A program made the position numbers and the translations under genes. This document shows, piece by piece, positions 52,901-58,900 of a DNA stretch of 64,000 nt. The stretch comes from Siphonodentalium dalli (taxonomy: Eukaryota > Mollusca > Scaphopoda > Gadilida > Siphonodentaliidae), in assembly GCA_032622095.1 (NCBI GenBank), contig CP136063.1, forward strand, positions 120,364,723 to 120,428,722, read 5' to 3'. Position 1 is the stretch's first letter; every line of letters begins with the position of its first letter. The notes beneath the pieces were generated by a model. It worked only from the letters and a program-made list of their open reading frames with translations. It ran no database searches and was not told the DNA's origin.

Positions 52901-55900
52901 AATATCGGCTGTATCAACATTTCATCGATTATACGATTAATCGTGGCACCTCTACCTGTCAGAGGAAAAAACATCGTAAAAGCATTGAGCCTTATGTTCA
53001 ATGTAGAGAGAAGAGGCAAGCCACACTGTGGCTATTTTATCTAGCATCCGTGAGGAAAATTATTGTAAAATATTGTAATGTAAAATATTGTAAATTATTA
53101 CTTCTAATACATTTGGATAGGATTTTGTCAGGGACCAAACTCCAAACTGGAGCTTAGTGGAGACGACAACACGATATTGCATCCGGTGCAGTGTTAAAAA
53201 ATCCCAACGAGAACCCGAATGACTCTAAAGAGCATCGTTTTTTTCTATTGAGTATTGTTTTATGCAAACAAAAACGATATTTGTTCGAAGTGATTCTCGT
53301 AAATAAAACAAAATTGAAATAATTGTTAATGAAAATATCCACCCACGGACTACGGTCATTAATAAGACAGTATTGTAGAATAAAAGATTGTTGAACAATT
53401 GTAAAACTAAATTGCGAAAATTGTAAAACAATTGCGTAGTGCACGAAATTAGGCAACTGCGTGTTGTTGTTCGCAATAGCATAAAGAGAAACGTTCATGA
53501 GAAATGAACAGATAAAAAATGCGACTTATCTTGCGTCTAGAAGAATTTAAAATGAATGAGGTCTTGTCTTTCAATCGCTGTTATAGTGAAAGGACTCGCA
53601 TGATTGGTCCAAAGATATAATCGCCATTAATTGGCATTTGACAAGTGCGCGTACTCGAGGTATTGCGTACCGATTTTTAAAACGACTTCTTCTAGAATCT
53701 TGCGAGCAAGAATATATAACCATTAGTTTCAGTGTCCAAGATATATTTGATGGAGATACTTTTGGTACTTTCAACATAATTGTTCTGGTCCAACTTTATC
53801 TCTCCACTTGTCTGTTCAATATTCAAACCAACATATGAAAACTTTGACCCTTCGATCTTCCTTGCAATGAATCGCCTGCATAGTCCATCCATCACTTCTT
53901 TGTCAAAATTGTCATTCCCTGCATGAAGAAAATCGTCCACATGACTGACAATTATGCCACATATTTGTCCTTTAGAGTCATATTTATAAAACAAAGAAGG
54001 GTCCAGAGAACAACGAACACATCCGAGTTTTTCCAGTTCCTCAACTACACTTAGATAGAACTGTCTCGCTGCATCATTCAATCCATACCTGTAGGCACCT
54101 TTTAAGTCTCCATAGTATTCCCTCTTTGTTTTCTTCCTTTGGTGGAATCACAAAACTTCTCTTTCTAACTTGTTTCCTTGCAGAAAAGCAGATCTTATAT
54201 CAGTAGTTTTGACAGTCCAGTTGTGATTGACTGCAAGAATCAAAAATATTCTAATTGAGATTTTACTAACAGTTGGTGAATCTCTCTGTACCTGAACTTC
54301 TTCCTCAAATCCGCGGGCAACAAACCGAGCTTGAACATCATCACCTTTATACACTAGAACCCATCTTAAAGAAATAGCATGCTGACCACATTCATCCACT
54401 TCATCATAAGTATCAAATGTTTTTAATTTTTCAAGTTCAAGGATCTTAGCTTTCACACAAGTTGCATCATTTTGCTTTTCCTTTGGAACAAATGTTATCA
54501 GAGTTTCTTGATCACACACTTCCCACTCAACTTCTTTTAGATCAATGCTAAATTGTCACCAGCGGGGGATTCCATATTGTACCAATATTTGTTACCACCA
54601 GTAACTTTACCAGCTCTCCCAAGAACAGAAACACACGTCCATTCTTCACTGTCTTTTGACTGGTATATAATCTTCATTCCAGTTCTTAGAGGAAGTGTTT
54701 TCTTTACATTAGTGTCATTTCTGTCCTTTATCAAAGAAGAATTTTCACTAGAATCAAGCCCTTCAGCACACTGATACTCGGCCATTGAACTCACATCAAC
54801 ATCACTTTCAGAACATGCTTCCTTTGGACTATCAGAATGTTGTACCAGTATCTCATTTGTTTCAGTGTTTCTACCAAATGTCTCTTTATCTGCTGGCTTT
54901 AAAGCTTTCATAAGTCTGTTGGGAGACACTTGAACAAATACACTTCCGTGTCTGACAAAAACTAGCTTTCCGTCTTGAAAAACCACTTTCGTTGGTTCTA
55001 ACCACATATCTCTTCCATCACGCTTATAGAATACTCTGTCACCATTCTCAAAAGTTTGTTCTGCTGCACCTTTCCTCTCAATGCTCTACGGAGTCTTTCG
55101 TCAGCCTCAGACTGAATGAATGCACTTCTCGCTGCATGGAGCGCATCAAGATGCTTTGAAAAAATTTCACTTGAACTGGAGTTATTCATAAAAGCAGCTA
55201 AATTGTCTGTCATTATATTAGGAATTGTTGGGTTAACTCCAAAAATCAACTGATAACTGCTGTAACCATTCCACATCTGAAGAGAGTTTCTTGCCATATT
55301 AGCCCAGCATAACAGAATTTCATAAGAACACTCATTATTGTCAGCTCTCAACTTTAGCAACATTGAGTCTGTGATAGCATGAACCCTTTCACACAGTCCA
55401 TTTTATATATATCATTACACCAAATGTTCCAATCCAATGTTTCACAATGGCATCAATCAATAATCACACTTGAAATTTTCCTGTCCACAAAAATAAACAA
55501 TGTTAACCGTGACCACATGTCAATTATGTGTAGAATCCAGCGATTGTTCCATTACTTCAAGTCAATAGCCACACGTTCATTGAAGCTTTTCGCCATTGGA
55601 AAAGCAACAACCGGACGAGGAGGTGTCACAGCATAAAGTTTACATATATCACAACTCTCTCTTGTATCATCCAGAATATTATTAAATGTCTCTTGCCATG
55701 CTCCTGCATCTTGTAGAAGGGCAATCAATCTGTGGTTAGGAGGATGGGCAAACTGTCTGTGAAGCTTGTGAAGTACTTTATAACGTTCCTTCTCACATAG
55801 TTCTTTTAGATTGACACTGTACACTTCTTCACTTTGAATGTCACTCTGTAATTCTATGCAGTAATGGCCAGATGATGTTAGATTGAGAGAAACTTCCTTT

Positions 55901-58900
55901 CCAAGTATAGAAGCTGAGTCATTTTCCAAATCAAGTTTCACCTGGGCACGCTTCATTGCCTCCTTTGACAGTAATAAAGGTCAGATTCCACAACATATGT
56001 TTTTATTTTAACTTTCACTCCAACTAACTTTGCCGGAATAGTATATTCTGCAACCAAACTTGAAAATCCTTACACCTTCTTCGCACTGAACCTCGTTTCT
56101 GTCCTCTGATGCCAGTGAGTCAAGGTACCTCTGAAGCCACGCTTTGCATGCACTGTCCAAAACAGCACAATTCCTTGCTTCATCTTACAGTTGAATAACA
56201 TCATATTTGTCACCCGTGAAGAGTACAGAAAATTCATTTCTTGGTGATTCACTGTGAACAACATTGACTGTAGATGCCTTTAAGAGATTTTCCCAACTAT
56301 CTGGACAAAATCTTAAAATATGTCGGAATGAACCACATCAGCTGTAGCGAATAGGCTGTCCATCACTTCCTAAAGGATTAACATTACGAGAAACGTTTAA
56401 GATTAAGAAGAAAAGTTTGATCCGGCATTCCAAGAGTTGTTTTGAATTCTCCTTCCACGAAAGTTTCCACGCTGGTATGGCCTCCTGGGTCTCCTCTGAT
56501 ATCCGTGATATCCCTCTGAATAATATACATCATCAGGCTCTGTTTTAACATGAGCATTTTCTGAATAAGTAGAACCACTACCAAATGAATCTCCTTTGAA
56601 CTTTTTCAGAGACTTCTTTGCTTGCTCATATAATGTATTTCTAGCTTCATAATCCATTCCTGTCATAACCAGCATCTTTTCTGCTTTCTTTATGTTGGAT
56701 CTCTTGAGAAGGTTGAATGCCAGTATCTCTGATGGGCAACTCTATAAAGCCTTTTTTCACAATTTTATTGTACTTTTTATCAAAGTTTATGATTAACTCA
56801 GATATACACTCCCCATCACTCCTTTTATAGTCCTCAAAGTCTTCAAATTTCTCCCATGTATCTTCTAGGTCATCTTTTCCCAACTTTTTTCCAAGAATTT
56901 CAACAACGTATCAAGTCCATCATCTTTCTTTAAATCAGCAAGTGAGATAGAGTCAAACACTTGCTCCCGAATTCTTGTGTCATCACTTTCTGGCAACGTA
57001 AGCGCAATTGCTATACCCTGTTTCTTCTTATCCAATTTGGTTATTTCTCTCCAAGCTAACAATTCTTGCTTGAATTGCTTGAAATTCTGATTAAATTTTG
57101 GCGAGTCTATTCTCATCACCATTTTTCAGTTTCTTTGTTGTCTTCTTCTGCTGCTTTAGTCGTAGTTTTCGCTACGCAAACTTCATTTTACTGAGTTGTA
57201 TAGCCACCCAGAACGCATGTAACTTATTTTCTCGCTCTTCTACCATTCGTTAATTTGGTTTTAAGCAGACTTACGCTGTGTTTATTCGCAGACATAATTT
57301 CATCGCATCATATCGCTACGGACGCTTACTCTCACACTCACTTCCGGTGGGTCTGTTCTATTAGCGATCTGCACAAGTCAATTACACTGTAGCTGGCAGT
57401 GGATTAACAGTCTGTGTGTGTGTGTGCGTGATCCGTCAACAATTTCCTTTAGCATGGGCTACAGGTCGTATCTTTGGTCGGATCATTATGAAATTTGTCA
57501 TGGCTGTTGACATTGACATGAAGATGGGAACGAGTCATTTTGGGGTCATTCGGCTAAAAAACATGGCCGCCAGCAGCCATCTTGGATTTTAATCTTTGCA
57601 TGACTAAATCCTTTGGCACGGGTTACAGGTCGTACCTTTGGTCGGATCATTATGAGATTTCTCATGGCTGTTTACATTGACATGAAGATGGGAACGAGTT
57701 ATTTTGGGGTCATTCGGCAAAGAAACATGGCCGCCAGCAGCCATCTTGGATTTCAAAATTCAATCCATTAGCACGGGCTACAGGTCATATTGTTCGTCTG
57801 ATCATCATGAAATTTGTCATGGATGTTAATATTGACATTTAGATGGGAACGAGTCCGCCAGCCGCCATCTTGGATTTTACTCTTTGCCTGACTAAATCCT
57901 TTGGCACGGGCTACAGCTTTTGTCGGATCATCATGAAATTTGTCATGGATGTTTACAATGACATGTAGATGGGAACGAGTCATTTTTGAGTCATTCGGCA
58001 AAAAAACATGGCCGCCAGCAGCCATCTTGGATTTTACTCTTTTCATGACTAAATCCTTCGGCTCTGGCTACAGGTCCTACCTCTGGTCGGATCATTATGA
58101 AATTGTTAAGGCTGTTGACATTGACATGTAGATGGGAACGAGTCATTTTGGGGTCAATCGGCCAAAAAATATGGCCACCAGTGGCCATCTTGGATTTCAA
58201 AATTCAATCCATTAGCACGGGCTACAGGTCTTACTGTTCTGATCATCATGAAATTTGTCATGGATGTTAATATTGACATGTAGATGGGAATGAGTCATTT
58301 TGGGGTCATTCGGCGAAAAATCATGTCCGCCAGCATTGTCTTGGATTTTACTCTTTGCATGACTAAATCCTTTGGTCAGATCATCATGAAATTTATCATG
58401 AATGTTAACAATGACATGTAGATGGGAATGAGTCTTTTTGGGGTCATTCGGCAAAAAAACATAGCTGCCAGTGGCCATCTTGGATTTTACTCTTTGCATA
58501 ACTAGGCCTTTCAACTTTCAACATTCCTAATCACTCCATTGACTGTAATACATGAAATTATTCCCAGTTCCAAGTTGAGCTACAGTGTCATTGACACTTT
58601 CATTTTTATTGCCAACACAATTCCGTTTAATCCTTCTCAGTTTATCATTGAAAAATTGGGTCAAAGATAAATGTGGTCAGGCATAATGACTGCGAAGTCA
58701 AAATTAAATTTCTAGAACTAACAATACTCACCTGACTTACATGCATACATGTGTAAAATACTTGTTTTAAACTAAATAAGACACGATATATACCGGGTGA
58801 ACATGCCAATTGGCCGCGGTGTACTTGCCATTCGGCCATGGTGCCATTCGGCCATGGTGGCTGCGGTGCTCTACTGCAGTTACAAACTTTGACACTGTTG

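Larger units (their letters stand above)
48727..53758 (-). mobile_element. DIRS-like element C inside the Copia-like element
   Basis: Inverted terminal repeats: left about 48757-48962, right about 53547-53745 (tcttggacactgaaactaat type). The internal complementary region is at 49038-49165, near the left end, so the sense strand is -. It interrupts Copia pol, and the Copia frame continues across the element with no duplicated target bases. The interior is GC-richer than its surroundings, with C/G runs, a 118-bp triplicate (about 51020-51345) and a hAT-like MITE (52327-52953). No RT or recombinase frame is recognised. It differs in sequence from A and B. Confidence 0.82.
47672..57409 (-). mobile_element. 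Copia-like LTR retrotransposon with a DIRS-like insertion
   Basis: Two 162-bp LTRs (47672-47833 and 57248-57409) with TGTTAAT...ATTAACA ends. They are flanked by gtccg and gtctg, probably one target duplication with one change. On the - strand the order is 5' LTR, gag, protease, integrase, RT, RNase H, 3' LTR, with integrase before RT as in Ty1/Copia. The purine tract aacagaagaaggggaat abuts the 3' LTR. A 'tggtagaagagcg' stretch next to the 5' LTR resembles an initiator-tRNA primer site. Coding parts carry frameshifts and stops. Element C (48727-53758) interrupts pol between RT and RNase H. Confidence 0.88.
47620..58603 (+). repeat. Family R copy split by the Copia-like element
   Basis: The head 'agctcaactttactttgtaa' runs to 'gtcgtccg' at 47671. 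The family resumes at 57415 with 'tgtgtgtgtgtgcgtg' and 'ggctacaggtcgta' units and ends with 'agttgagctacagtgtcatt' near 58590. Confidence 0.82.
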
